Below are positions 16,549 through 25,414 of a DNA stretch of 64,000 bases, piece after piece. A program made the position numbers and the translations under genes. This DNA is from Stieleria maiorica (GTDB taxonomy: Bacteria; Planctomycetota; Planctomycetia; Pirellulales; Pirellulaceae). The notes under the pieces were generated by a model, which was not told where the DNA came from, did not search any database, and saw only the letters and a list, made by a program, of their open reading frames with translations. Numbering within the stretch: the first letter of the stretch is position 1; each line of letters opens with the position of its first letter. The stretch lies in the NCBI RefSeq assembly GCF_008035925.1, contig NZ_CP036264.1, forward strand, positions 62,001 through 126,000, in the 5' to 3' direction.

Positions 16549-19278
16549 TTGCTCGCTTGTTCCGGGAGAAATCCGGTGTTTTTGCAGCAAATTTCGCGTC
16601 TTGTTCTTTTTTTTGTAAGCGCAGCCTCCGTGGCGGGGGTGACCGGATCGGCTGTCGCAGCCGATGGCAACGCGGCGGCAGCGTTGACGGCCGAACAGAC
16701 AAAGTTTTTTGAAACCAAGATCCGACCGGTATTGGTCCGCGAGTGTTACGGTTGTCACAGCAAACAAGCCGGCCAGTCCAAGGGTGGACTGCGGTTGGAC
16801 ACCCAAGCGGCGATGATCGATGGCGGCGACAGCGGACCGGCGATCGTGCCCGGTGACCTTGAGGCGAGTTTGTTTTTCGGCGCGATCACCCACACCGATT
16901 TTGTGATGCCGCCCAAGCGAAAGTTGACCGACGCGGAGATTGCGGATTTCAAAGCCTGGATTTTGGACGGTGCACCGGACCCGCGCGTCGTCACCCCAGT
17001 CCAGACGCCCGCGCAAACGATCGATGACGAGACGATTGCCCAGGCCAAGCGAACCTTTTGGGCGTACCAAAAGCCGCGGCGCAGCGAGCCGCCGGAATCG
17101 TCGGTTGCTTCTGAGCAATCGACCGCGACAGCGGTCACAACGATCGACCGCTTCTTGGCACGCAAACGCGCCGACGCTGATTTGCAACCGGCCGCCGACG
17201 CGCCGGCACAAATCGTGTTGCGACGCCTTTGTTTTGATCTGGTCGGGTTGCCGCCGACGCCCGAACAGCTTCGTTGGTTCGACGACGCATTCGACCAAGA
17301 CCCCGACGCCGCGGTCGCCCGTGTCGTGGATCGGTTGTTGGATTCGCCACAGTTCGGCGAGCATTGGGGGCGGCACTGGTTGGATGTCGTCCGCTATGCC
17401 GAATCGACCGGACGCGAAGTGAACATGACCTATCCCCACGCTTGGCGTTACCGCGACTATGTCATCAATTCGTTCAACGCCGACAAACCGTACAACGAAT
17501 TCGTCCAGGAACAGATCGCCGGTGATTTGATGCCGGCCGCGGACGACCGGCAGTGGTCCGAGCATCTGGTCGCGACCGGCTTCCTTGCGATCGGCACCAA
17601 GAACGTGAACGAACAGAGCGGTGCCCAGTTCGCCGCCGACCTGGCCGACGAACAGATCGACGCGACCACGCGTGTCTTCCTCGGAACCTCGGTCGCCTGT
17701 GCGCGGTGTCACGATCACAAATTCGATCCGATCCGCCAAACCGATTACTACGCGATGGCGGGGATCTTTCGCAGCACGAAGACCTTCTTCGGGACGCCGC
17801 CGTCGCAGTACGGCAGCTTCGGTGGTCCCCAGCAACGACGGCAAAGCAGTTTGATCTTGTTGCCGACCCCGGATGAAGAACCGATCGGACGATCGTATTC
17901 CGCCGACGAGCTTCAGCAATTGCACCAAGACATCCGCGACCGACAAGCCGACTTGGTCGGCCTTCGCAGTGGCAACACGACCTCATCGCGGCGTCCCGGC
18001 GCGACGCCCCAACAGATGCGGATTCGATTGACGAACGAGCTGGGCGAATTGTCGGCCAAGTTGGGTGTCGTCGATGAAAACGGCCAGCCGCGGAGCTATT
18101 GCATGGGCGTGCAAGACGGTGACACCGTCGGTGACGCTCCGCTTTTGGTTCGCGGCGAGATCGATCAACCGGCCGGCCGAATCAAACGCGACTTGCCGGT
18201 CGCGCTCCGTGACGTGTCGTTGAATCCCAAGCCGGGAACCAGCGGGAGACTCGAATTGGCGCGTTGGATCGGCAGCGATGAAAACTCCTTGGCCGCCCGC
18301 GTGATGGTCAACCGGATTTGGCAACACGTCTTCGGCCAGGGGATCGTGCCGACGACCGAAGACTTTGGCATGACCGGAACGCCGCCGTCGCATCCCGAAT
18401 TGCTGGACCATTTGGCGATCGAATTCGTCCAGTCGGACTGGTCGGTCAAAACCATGATCCGCCAAATGATGTTGACGCGGGCCTATCGGATGCAGAGCAC
18501 CTATGACGTCGCCAGCCACGAAGCGGACCCGGACAATCGCTTGCTGTGGCGGGCCAATGTCAAACGGCTGGGCGCGGAATCGTTGCGCGACGCGATGCTC
18601 TCGATCGCCGGCGAGCTGGAAACCGAACGGCCGGTCGGATCCAAGGTCGCCCAAGCCGGTTACACCCGCGTTCGCAACGGTCAGCTGAGCGATCCACGCG
18701 ACGCCATCCGCCGCAGCCTGCAAACCACGTTGACCAGTCGCCGGGGGCAGGTCGGCCAGATCTTTGATCGGATGCGGAACGGCAGTCCACGCCAGCAAGC
18801 CCAGGCGCGCAGCCAATTGCGTTCGGCGATGGGCGACCGTCAGATCCGAGAGATGGCTGCCAGCGCCCACGACGAAGGATCGTTGGACAGCGTTTCGGAC
18901 GACCATCGCAGTGTCTATTTGCCGGTGGTACGCGACTTCGTGCCGCGTTCCCTGGAAGTGTTCGACTTTGCCGACCCCAGCATGGTGATCGGCACTCGCG
19001 AGGCATCCAACACGCCCAATCAGGCGCTGTACATGTTGAACAACCCGCTGACGATGCGGCTGAGTGAATCGTTTGCCGAACGGTTGATCAGCGAAGGCGG
19101 ATCGACGAAAGAGCGCGTCGAAATGGCATTCGTGTTGGCCTACGGACGTCCGCCGTCGGCCGAAGAACGCGCCGCGTCACATCGGTTCCTCAATTCGTCC
19201 GGCTTGCTACCCAAGTCGGCCTACGCGGCATTTTGTCAGTCGCTGTTCGCAGCGGCAGAGTTTCGTTACTTGAATTGA
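16549..19278 (+). CDS. PSCyt1/DUF1549/DUF1553 cytochrome-type protein
   Basis: 909 residues, same architecture as the protein at 1806-4688 but without the golvesin-like insert. A signal-like N-terminus (ISRLVLFFVSAASVAGVTG) precedes the cytochrome-like domain with CYGCH, DUF1549 ending in CARCHDHKFDPI, a linker, and DUF1553 (typified by GTPPSHPELLDHLA and LPVVRDFVPRSLEVFDFADP). Two CxxCH motifs suggest covalent heme. The start at 16549 lies in a GC-poor spot; ATG choice is uncertain, and a start nearer the hydrophobic segment is possible. First gene of a two-gene operon with the DUF1501 gene 11 bp downstream. Confidence 0.88.
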   Translation: MLACSGRNPVFLQQISRLVLFFVSAASVAGVTGSAVAADGNAAAALTAEQTKFFETKIRPVLVRECYGCHSKQAGQSKGGLRLDTQAAMIDGGDSGPAIVPGDLEASLFFGAITHTDFVMPPKRKLTDAEIADFKAWILDGAPDPRVVTPVQTPAQTIDDETIAQAKRTFWAYQKPRRSEPPESSVASEQSTATAVTTIDRFLARKRADADLQPAADAPAQIVLRRLCFDLVGLPPTPEQLRWFDDAFDQDPDAAVARVVDRLLDSPQFGEHWGRHWLDVVRYAESTGREVNMTYPHAWRYRDYVINSFNADKPYNEFVQEQIAGDLMPAADDRQWSEHLVATGFLAIGTKNVNEQSGAQFAADLADEQIDATTRVFLGTSVACARCHDHKFDPIRQTDYYAMAGIFRSTKTFFGTPPSQYGSFGGPQQRRQSSLILLPTPDEEPIGRSYSADELQQLHQDIRDRQADLVGLRSGNTTSSRRPGATPQQMRIRLTNELGELSAKLGVVDENGQPRSYCMGVQDGDTVGDAPLLVRGEIDQPAGRIKRDLPVALRDVSLNPKPGTSGRLELARWIGSDENSLAARVMVNRIWQHVFGQGIVPTTEDFGMTGTPPSHPELLDHLAIEFVQSDWSVKTMIRQMMLTRAYRMQSTYDVASHEADPDNRLLWRANVKRLGAESLRDAMLSIAGELETERPVGSKVAQAGYTRVRNGQLSDPRDAIRRSLQTTLTSRRGQVGQIFDRMRNGSPRQQAQARSQLRSAMGDRQIREMAASAHDEGSLDSVSDDHRSVYLPVVRDFVPRSLEVFDFADPSMVIGTREASNTPNQALYMLNNPLTMRLSESFAERLISEGGSTKERVEMAFVLAYGRPPSAEERAASHRFLNSSGLLPKSAYAAFCQSLFAAAEFRYLN

Positions 19279-19289
19279 CCACCCGTCGG

Positions 19290-20696
19290 ATGAATCCAAT
19301 GTTTACACGTCGCGATCTGCTGAAACACACCTCGGCCGGGTTCGGCTATTTGGCGCTTGCCGGGATGTCGTCGCTTTCCCGATCGTCCGCCTTTGGGGCA
19401 GGGGCGGAGGTGGCGACCAATCCGCTGGCGCCTAAGCCGCCGCATTTTCCGGCCCGGGCGAAACGCGTCATCTTCTTGTGCATGCAGGGCGGGCCGTCGC
19501 ATGTCGACACCTTCGACTACAAACCGGCGCTGGCATCGGACGACGGAAAACGCGGCAAGTACGGTGGCGCGCTGCTGAAGTCGCCGTGGCAGTTTCGCCA
19601 ACGTGGCGAAAGCGGGCTTTGGATCTCGGATCTGTTTCCCGAGGTCGCCAAGCACGCCGACGATTTGTGTTTGATTCGGTCGATGCATTGCGATCAACCG
19701 GTGCACCCGGGTGCGATGACGCAGATGCACACCGGGACGGCGCAGTTTGTTCGGCCCTCGTTGGGTGCCTGGACGTTGTACGGTTTAGGGACGGAGAACG
19801 AGAGCCTGCCGGGGTTTGTGTCGCTGAGCCCGCCGGCGGGCAGTTCGCGCAACTACAGCAGCGCGTTCCTGCCGGCCATCTACGGCGGCACCAAAGTCGG
19901 TGGGGCGGCGAGCCGGTTTGCCCAAGCGGCACGATTCATCTCCGGCGGCGGTGGCCAATCGGTGCCTGACATCAGCAACCCGAAACGGACGCCCCAGCAG
20001 CAACGACGACAACTGGATTTCATTCAATCGCTCAACCGCAGCCAGATGCCGGCCGGTGACGGAGCCAACGTCGAAGGCGTGATCCAGTCCTACGAGCTGG
20101 CGTTTCGGATGCAGGACGCGATGCCGGAGTTGATGGATCTATCGGGCGAAGACCAACGCACGCTTGCGATGTACGGTGCCGACTCGGAACCGACGCAAAC
20201 GTTCGGTCGTCAGTGCTTGCTGGCACGTCGTTTTGCCGAGGCAGGCGTGCGGTTCATCGAAATCACCCACGGCAATTGGGACCAGCACACCCGATTGACC
20301 GAGGACCATGCCGCCCGGGCCGAGGCCTGTGATCAGCCGATCGCGGCGTTGTTGGCGGACTTGAAGCAACGCGACATGCTTAAGGACACGTTGGTGATGT
20401 GGGGCGGCGAATTCGGTCGGACACCCTCGGCCCAAAACGGCAACGGTCGCAACCACAACAACAAGGGCTACACGTTGTGGATGGCCGGCGGAGGGACGAA
20501 GGGGGGGGTGAGCTATGGGGCGACCGACGAACACGGTTTCGAGGCGGTGGAAAATCCGTGCCATGTCCACGATTGGCATGCGACCGTGTTGCATTTGTTG
20601 GGTCTGGATCACACTCGGCTGACGTACCGCTACGCCGGACGTGACTTCCGACTGACCGACGTGTACGGCAACGTGGTGAGCGACATCGTGGGGTAA
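19290..20696 (+). CDS. DUF1501 domain protein, Tat-exported
   Basis: 468 residues, paralogue of the protein at 358-1809. The N-terminus MNPMFTRRDLLKHTSAGFGY is a classical twin-arginine signal. Family blocks are VIFLCMQGGPSHVDTFDYKP, LVMWGGEFGRTPSAQ and RLTYRYAGRDFRLTDVYG. The ATG at 19290 lies 11 nt after the stop of the DUF1549/DUF1553 gene; the frame is open further upstream but only within that gene. As in the first pair, the two proteins are probably exported by different routes and act together outside the cytoplasm. Its biochemical activity is unknown. Confidence 0.9.
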   Translation: MNPMFTRRDLLKHTSAGFGYLALAGMSSLSRSSAFGAGAEVATNPLAPKPPHFPARAKRVIFLCMQGGPSHVDTFDYKPALASDDGKRGKYGGALLKSPWQFRQRGESGLWISDLFPEVAKHADDLCLIRSMHCDQPVHPGAMTQMHTGTAQFVRPSLGAWTLYGLGTENESLPGFVSLSPPAGSSRNYSSAFLPAIYGGTKVGGAASRFAQAARFISGGGGQSVPDISNPKRTPQQQRRQLDFIQSLNRSQMPAGDGANVEGVIQSYELAFRMQDAMPELMDLSGEDQRTLAMYGADSEPTQTFGRQCLLARRFAEAGVRFIEITHGNWDQHTRLTEDHAARAEACDQPIAALLADLKQRDMLKDTLVMWGGEFGRTPSAQNGNGRNHNNKGYTLWMAGGGTKGGVSYGATDEHGFEAVENPCHVHDWHATVLHLLGLDHTRLTYRYAGRDFRLTDVYGNVVSDIVG

Positions 20697-20737
20697 CCGC
20701 ACGCGATGGTGTCCAGGCTTTAGCCGCCCATCTTGTT

Positions 20738-20803
20738 GTACGACGGCCCTTCTGGGTCGTCGCACAGAGCCCCACGGGCGACGGCCCGGAAGGGCCATCG
20801 TAC
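20738..20803. repeat. Intergenic repeat, family A
   Basis: A 66-bp element with imperfect inverted ends, GTACGACGGCCCTTC on the left and GGAAGGGCCATCGTAC on the right. Further copies: 22438-22700, 25332-25397, 50251-50316 and 57470-57712. It sits downstream of the DUF1501 gene. Confidence 0.8.
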
Positions 20804-20955
20804 ACCCAAATTCGACTGCCCTCCGCTGGACGGCCCCTTAAGGCAGCGACGCCGACGCGCACCCCGACTTGCCAAGTCGGCCGCCTGCCGGTCAGACTAC
20901 AATAGCGCGTCGACTCCCACCCGCCTTCACCCCCAGCCGCGAATCCGCCAGCGTC

Positions 20956-21666
20956 ATGGACGGCATCACCGAGCCCGTCGTTCTGGTTCTCGGGCATCCC
21001 ATTGCCGGAAACCCCGCCCAGTTTGCGCTCGAGCGTGCCTTCGAATCGATGCAACTCCGCTGGCGGGTGATCTCCAGTGACGTGCCGCCAGAACGCGTCG
21101 AACAAGCGATCGCGGGTGCCGAGGTGCTGGGGTTTCGCGGGTTGTTGTTGGATCAAAACCTGGTCACACCTGTCGACGCCCCCGACCAGCGAGCAAGTCT
21201 TTACTGGCGGGGCGGGCCGTCGGAGAGCCAATGGCAGACCGAAAACGTCATGGCGACGTGGCTGCAAGCCGAGATCCGCAAGCACTTCGAATCGCTGGAA
21301 TCGGAAATCGGGCCGCTGCTGTGGATCGGGACCCCGGATCCGAGTTTCCCGACGCAGATCGCCGCCGAGGAGTCGCATTCACCGATCGCTTGGGCGTCGA
21401 CCGAGGCGATCAAACACGCGCGTTTGATTGCGGTTTCGGAAACGGTTGACGCGTCCCAGTGGCCGCCGTGTGAGGATGACACGCTGGTGGTGGATTTTGC
21501 CAACCCCGAAAATGACCTCCATCAAATTCGCGCCCTGGGCTACAACGTGCTCGGCCGCGAGGAAGCTCGGGTCGGCATCCTGCTGGAATCCATCCAGCGA
21601 TGGACGGGCAAGCAACCGATGGTCGACGTGCTGACCGAAGCGATTGAAGAGTATCTGGCGGTCTAA
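20956..21666 (+). CDS. Shikimate dehydrogenase-like protein, probably without dehydrogenase activity
   Basis: 236 residues. The N-terminal part (VLVLGHPIAGNPAQFALERA, then VPPERVEQAIAGAEVLGFRG) follows the AroE substrate-binding domain, and the C-terminus (VGILLESIQRWTGKQP) resembles the last AroE helix. The catalytic lysine block (VTIPHK in AroE) reads LLLDQNL here, and no GxGGxxxA dinucleotide loop is visible. The protein is also shorter than AroE (about 270). I infer a non-enzymatic or altered AroE homologue; the true aroE is presumably elsewhere. ATG 20956 starts at the homology; the frame is open upstream but passes toward the repeat. The glycosylase gene follows 17 bp downstream, so the two are likely co-transcribed. 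Confidence 0.6.
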   Translation: MDGITEPVVLVLGHPIAGNPAQFALERAFESMQLRWRVISSDVPPERVEQAIAGAEVLGFRGLLLDQNLVTPVDAPDQRASLYWRGGPSESQWQTENVMATWLQAEIRKHFESLESEIGPLLWIGTPDPSFPTQIAAEESHSPIAWASTEAIKHARLIAVSETVDASQWPPCEDDTLVVDFANPENDLHQIRALGYNVLGREEARVGILLESIQRWTGKQPMVDVLTEAIEEYLAV

Positions 21667-21683
21667 GCAACGCGATCCTAACC

Positions 21684-22427
21684 ATGACAAACACCGACGT
21701 TTCACACACCAACAGGCAAACGCTTGTCCGGGCCGCGCGAGAGCTTTCCGATTCGGTCGATCTGCTCTCGTTCGCCGATCCGGTCACACACGTTTACAAC
21801 CCGCTGTCGTACGCCAGGAAGTCGCACGAGGCCTACTTGGGTTGGGTCGGCGAGGACGTCAAGGTCGTGCTGTTGGGGATGAACCCCGGCCCTTGGGGGA
21901 TGGCTCAAACCGGCGTCCCGTTCGGCGAGGTCGCGGCGGTCCGCGATTGGTTGCAAATCGATCAGCCGGTCGACAAGCCGCCGATCGAGCACGAAAAACG
22001 CCCCGTCGAAGGGTTCCAGTGTCAGCGCAGTGAGGTCAGCGGACGTCGTTTGTGGGGGCTGTTTCGGGATCAGTTCGAGACGCCCGACGCCTTTTTTGAA
22101 AACCACTTCGTGTTGAATTACTGCCCGCTGGTTTTCATGGAATCCTCGGCCCGCAACCGCACGCCGGACAAGTTGCCGGCCGAGGAACGCGAAAAGCTGA
22201 CCGCGGTCTGTGACGCGCACCTGCTGACCGTGATCCGCACGCTCGATCCGGATCATCTGGTCGGAGTCGGCGTCTATGCCGAAGCCTGTCTGAAGCGGGT
22301 GGTCCAAATCGAAGGCTGCCGCGCCACGGTGACTCGCATTCTGCACCCCAGCCCCGCCTCGCCGGCGTCCAACAACGATTGGGCCGGCAAGGTGACCAAG
22401 CAGCTGAAATCGGCAGGGGTTTGGTGA
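21684..22427 (+). CDS. SMUG1-type uracil-DNA glycosylase
   Basis: 247 residues. The SMUG1 active-site block is clear: LLGMNPGPWGMAQTGVPFGE, where the Asn of GMNPGP positions the catalytic water, and the C-terminal HPSPASPASNNDW supplies the catalytic His and DNA-intercalating loop. It should remove uracil and oxidised pyrimidines from DNA in base-excision repair. SMUG1 is best known from animals, but bacterial homologues are common in planctomycetes and some proteobacteria. It lies 17 bp after the AroE-like gene. Confidence 0.9.
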   Translation: MTNTDVSHTNRQTLVRAARELSDSVDLLSFADPVTHVYNPLSYARKSHEAYLGWVGEDVKVVLLGMNPGPWGMAQTGVPFGEVAAVRDWLQIDQPVDKPPIEHEKRPVEGFQCQRSEVSGRRLWGLFRDQFETPDAFFENHFVLNYCPLVFMESSARNRTPDKLPAEEREKLTAVCDAHLLTVIRTLDPDHLVGVGVYAEACLKRVVQIEGCRATVTRILHPSPASPASNNDWAGKVTKQLKSAGVW

Positions 22428-22437
22428 TCGCCCGTCT

Positions 22438-22700
22438 CCGTACGATGGCCCTTCCGGGCCGTCGCGTCTCGCTGCGACGCAGCGACGGGAGAATCGCCTC
22501 ACGGGACCGTCCAGCTTAGGGCGATGCTTTTCTTGGGGTACGATGGCCCTTGCGGGCTGTCGTCGGTGGGACTCGCCGCGACGCCCCGGAAGGGACGTCG
22601 TACAACGAATCCGCGACGCCCCGGAAGGGACGTCGTACAACGAATCCGCGACGCCCCGGAAGGGACGTCGTACAACGAATCCGCGACGACCCGAACGGGA
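22438..22700. repeat. Composite repeat block, families A and G
   Basis: Two copies of family A ends (from 22438 and 22537) are joined by a family G segment (22503-22533, GGGACCGTCCAGCTTAGGGC...). The block ends in tandem units at 22579-22683. Family G recurs at 25296-25326 directly before another family A copy, so G and A form a composite unit. Confidence 0.75.
22579..22683 (+). repeat. Three perfect 35-bp tandem units
   Basis: Units at 22579-22613, 22614-22648 and 22649-22683 are identical; each begins CGACGCCCCGGAAGGGACGT and ends ACGAATCCG. A degenerate fourth unit follows (22684-22709). The unit is the right end of family A, amplified in tandem. There are no spacers, so this is not a CRISPR array. 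Confidence 0.85.
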
Positions 22701-22808
22701 CGTCATACCGTTTGGCACACTGAACCTCGCGGCATCGTTTGGTTACATTACTGCCGACGTGCCTGTTTCTTTTCTTTTTTCGCCGAACCCGCCGCCGAGC
22801 CGACACGC

Positions 22809-24212
22809 GTGAGTCAACCTGCCAACGAATCGACCCAGACGGTCGCTGATGCCCTTCGAAACGACCCCCGAATCGCCCAGGCCAAGCGTCTGGTCGCCGA
22901 AGCGATCGGTGAGCACGCGGGGCGACTGTCGGTGCGTCCGTCGCCGACGTCGATGAAAGAGAGCTTCGCTGCCCTGATCGACCGATTGTCTGCCGTCCGG
23001 GGCGGGCCACCGATCTGGCCCTACCTGTCCTCGGGGCTCGGCCGCGGTCCCTACGTCGAACTTGCCGACGGCAGCGTCAAACTGGATTTCATCTGCGGCA
23101 TCGGGGTCCATGGTGCCGGGCACAGCGACCCGGGAATGGTGGCCGCGGCGATCGATGCGGCGATCGAAGACACGGTGATGCAAGGCAACTTGCAACAAAA
23201 CCCGGCCAGCGTCGTGATGATGGAAAAGCTGACTGCGTTGGCCCAGTCCGGCGGCGCGTCGCTGCCGCACTGCCTGCTTTCGACCAGCGGCGCGATGGCC
23301 AACGAAAACGCGCTCAAGATCGCGATGCACCACAAGACGCCGGCCGATCGCGTCATCGCGTTCGACAACGCCTTTGCCGGGCGAACGTTTGCGATGGCGA
23401 CCTTGACCGACCGACCGAATTATCGATCGGGGTTGCCGCTGACGTTCCCGGTCGACTACCTGCCCTTTCGCGACCCCGCCAACCCCGAACGAAGCACCCG
23501 ATGGGCCGTCGATGAATTGCATCGATTGCTGAAACGTCACCCGGGCCGCTACGCCGCATTCTGGGCCGAACCGATCGCCGGTGAAGGCGGTTATTACCCC
23601 GGCAGCAACGAGTTCTTCAACGCGCTGTGTCAGCCGCTCAAAGACGCCGGAGTGCCGATCATCTTTGACGAAGTCCAAAGCTTTTCCAGGACCAGTCGTC
23701 CGTTCGCGTTCCAGCATTTCGGGCTGGACCAGTTCGCCGACATCGTCACGGTCGGCAAAATCACCCAGGTCTGTGCGACGTTGTACAGCAGCGAAATGAA
23801 ACCCACCGGCCCGATCCTCAGCCAGACCTTCACCGGCGCGAGCGCCTCGATCGCGACCGGGATCGAAATGCTTGACCGCCTGGAAAGCAACGGCTGCTTC
23901 GGACCGGCCGGTCAAAACATGCGTTTGGCGTCGTATTTTCAAGACGCCCTGGCGCGGCTTGCTGAAAGGTACCCCGGCAAGATCAGCGGGCCGTATGGCG
24001 AAGGCATGATGGTCGCGTTCACACCCGGCGACGGCAGTTTCGATGCTGCCAAGAAACTGATGATGCACCTGTTTGATATCGGTTTGCTGGGATTCGTCTG
24101 CGGAGGCGACCCGACGCGGATCCGTTTCCTGCCGCCCCCGGCGACCACCACCGAAGCCCACATCGATCACGCCATCGAGCTGTTGGACCAAGGGCTGGCG
24201 ACGCTTTCGTAG
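22809..24212 (+). CDS. Class III PLP-dependent aminotransferase (lysine 6-aminotransferase-like)
   Basis: 467 residues of the class III fold. Visible blocks: FICGIGVHGAGHSDPGM, STSGAMANENALKIA (phosphate binding), AEPIAGEGGYYPG, IIFDEVQSFSRTSRPFAF and the PLP lysine at about residue 317 in TVGKITQVC. The GKxTQVC pattern resembles lysine 6-aminotransferases, but the substrate cannot be fixed from sequence. The start is taken as GTG 22809 (VSQPANESTQ). The open frame continues upstream to 22524 only through the tandem repeat, which is unlikely to be translated. It appears to be a single-gene unit. Confidence 0.82.
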   Translation: MSQPANESTQTVADALRNDPRIAQAKRLVAEAIGEHAGRLSVRPSPTSMKESFAALIDRLSAVRGGPPIWPYLSSGLGRGPYVELADGSVKLDFICGIGVHGAGHSDPGMVAAAIDAAIEDTVMQGNLQQNPASVVMMEKLTALAQSGGASLPHCLLSTSGAMANENALKIAMHHKTPADRVIAFDNAFAGRTFAMATLTDRPNYRSGLPLTFPVDYLPFRDPANPERSTRWAVDELHRLLKRHPGRYAAFWAEPIAGEGGYYPGSNEFFNALCQPLKDAGVPIIFDEVQSFSRTSRPFAFQHFGLDQFADIVTVGKITQVCATLYSSEMKPTGPILSQTFTGASASIATGIEMLDRLESNGCFGPAGQNMRLASYFQDALARLAERYPGKISGPYGEGMMVAFTPGDGSFDAAKKLMMHLFDIGLLGFVCGGDPTRIRFLPPPATTTEAHIDHAIELLDQGLATLS

Positions 24213-24244
24213 TCGTCGACCGCAGTTCAATTTGCGTGATTGCC

Positions 24245-24339
24245 GATGCATTCCGAGAACCGCCGTGTTCTCCGAACTCGGCGGATCGCAAAAGCGAAGC
24301 TTTGCCTGACGCCGACCTCGGAGAGGACGGCGACTGTCT
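24245..24339 (+). repeat. Intergenic repeat, family D
   Basis: About 95 bp running from GATGCATTCCGAG through TTCTCCGAACTCGGCGGATC and AAGCGAAGCTTTG to GACGGCGACTGTCT. A reverse-oriented copy nearly 90% identical by eye lies at 34627-34720. The gap 24213-24432 contains nothing else recognisable. Confidence 0.75.
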
Positions 24340-24432
24340 AGCCCAATCGAATACTAAGCTGCACACCACGCCAGTGCAGGATGTTAAACTTCAAGACTCA
24401 TCTCATCTGTTTCCTCTTGGCGGTGCACTCGC

Positions 24433-25260
24433 TTGAACGACAAGACGAAAGCTCGGCCGGTTTCGGTCGACGATCTGCAAGATCTGTACGGCGAATTGCG
24501 CGGCAGTCGTTCGGCGCCGGCGATCATGGACGCGCGGGCGCATTTCCTGGAACGCCAATGGGCGGATTCGCACACCAAACTCAACGAGGCGTACGAAAAG
24601 TACCGTGAGAGCCGCCAACGGATCCTGCGCCAGGATCCGGAAAAGGAGGTCGACGCCAAAGCCAAGGATCGCGATCGGCAGATCCGTCGCCTGAAGCGAA
24701 AACAGGACAAGGCGCGCGAGATCATCGAGAAGTTCGAACTGTATCTGCCACAAATCGAGCGGTTGGCGGAAAAGGAACGCGAAAAAGAGGAACGCAAAGC
24801 GGCCGAGGTGGAAGCGGCCGTCGCCGAAGCCGAAGCCAGCGAATCTGACACCGCCGACGCAGTTACCACGCAACCCGCCACCAGCGAAGACCAGCAGGGT
24901 CCCAGTGGGGCAGACGACCGCCAGACCATCACCAAAGATTCTGTCGAAGAAGCGTTCTTGAAACAGTTTTCCGAACTGATCGGTGACCGCCAACTTGACT
25001 TCATCAGCAATCGCTACGATTTTCGACCATTGGAAACGCCCGAGGACGTCCAGGCCGACGCCGTTTATCTGCTCCGCAAGGGTGACCGCTGCTTGATGGT
25101 GCATGCCGAGGTGGTTGCCGGCAGCGCCGATTCCGATGAAGGCATCAAGCTGTTGTGCGTCGACATCGCCAAGGCCAAGAATCGCGTCGAACTCTCGCCC
25201 AAGGCGATGGTCCGCTTGAGTCGAAAACGGAAGCTGGTGCTGCTGTTGGCCAAGGGGTAA
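24433..25260 (+). CDS. Hypothetical coiled-coil protein
   Basis: 275 residues, not recognised. Residues about 45-135 are highly charged and heptad-like (KDRDRQIRRLKRKQDKAREI, KEREKEERKAAEVEAAVAEA), predicting a long coiled coil. An acidic, Ser/Thr-rich linker follows. The last 100 residues form a compact mixed domain (EEAFLKQFSELIGDRQLDF, ending LSRKRKLVLLLAKG). No signal peptide or membrane segment is visible, so it is cytoplasmic. The start is TTG 24433, giving MNDKTKARPVSVDDL; no better ATG lies nearby. It stands alone between two repeat blocks. Confidence 0.7.
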   Translation: MNDKTKARPVSVDDLQDLYGELRGSRSAPAIMDARAHFLERQWADSHTKLNEAYEKYRESRQRILRQDPEKEVDAKAKDRDRQIRRLKRKQDKAREIIEKFELYLPQIERLAEKEREKEERKAAEVEAAVAEAEASESDTADAVTTQPATSEDQQGPSGADDRQTITKDSVEEAFLKQFSELIGDRQLDFISNRYDFRPLETPEDVQADAVYLLRKGDRCLMVHAEVVAGSADSDEGIKLLCVDIAKAKNRVELSPKAMVRLSRKRKLVLLLAKG

Positions 25261-25290
25261 ATGGTTAGGGCATCAACGTTGGTGTGTCGC

Positions 25291-25397
25291 CTTGAGGGAC
25301 CGTCCAGTTTAGGGCGATGCTTTTCTCGCACGTACGATGGCCCTTCCGGGCCGTCGTCCGTGGGGCTCGGCGGGACGACCTAGAAAGGACGTCGTAC
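25291..25397. repeat. Composite repeat, families G and A
   Basis: Family G segment (25296-25326) is followed by a complete family A element (25332-25397) with ends GTACGATGGCCCTTCC and GAAAGGACGTCGTAC. It separates two convergent genes. Confidence 0.78.
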
Positions 25398-25414
25398 ATT
25401 TCTTCACCGTCCGA

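Noticed and set aside
22579-22683. CRISPR array
   Set aside because: The three 35-bp units abut without spacers and belong to the family A repeat; no cas genes are nearby.
22524-22808. N-terminal extension of the aminotransferase through the tandem repeat
   Set aside because: The added residues are the translated repeat and do not resemble aminotransferases.
22743-24251. A 502-codon open frame on the minus strand opposite the aminotransferase
   Set aside because: Antisense to an unmistakable class III aminotransferase; Arg/Gly/Asp-rich composition without motifs.
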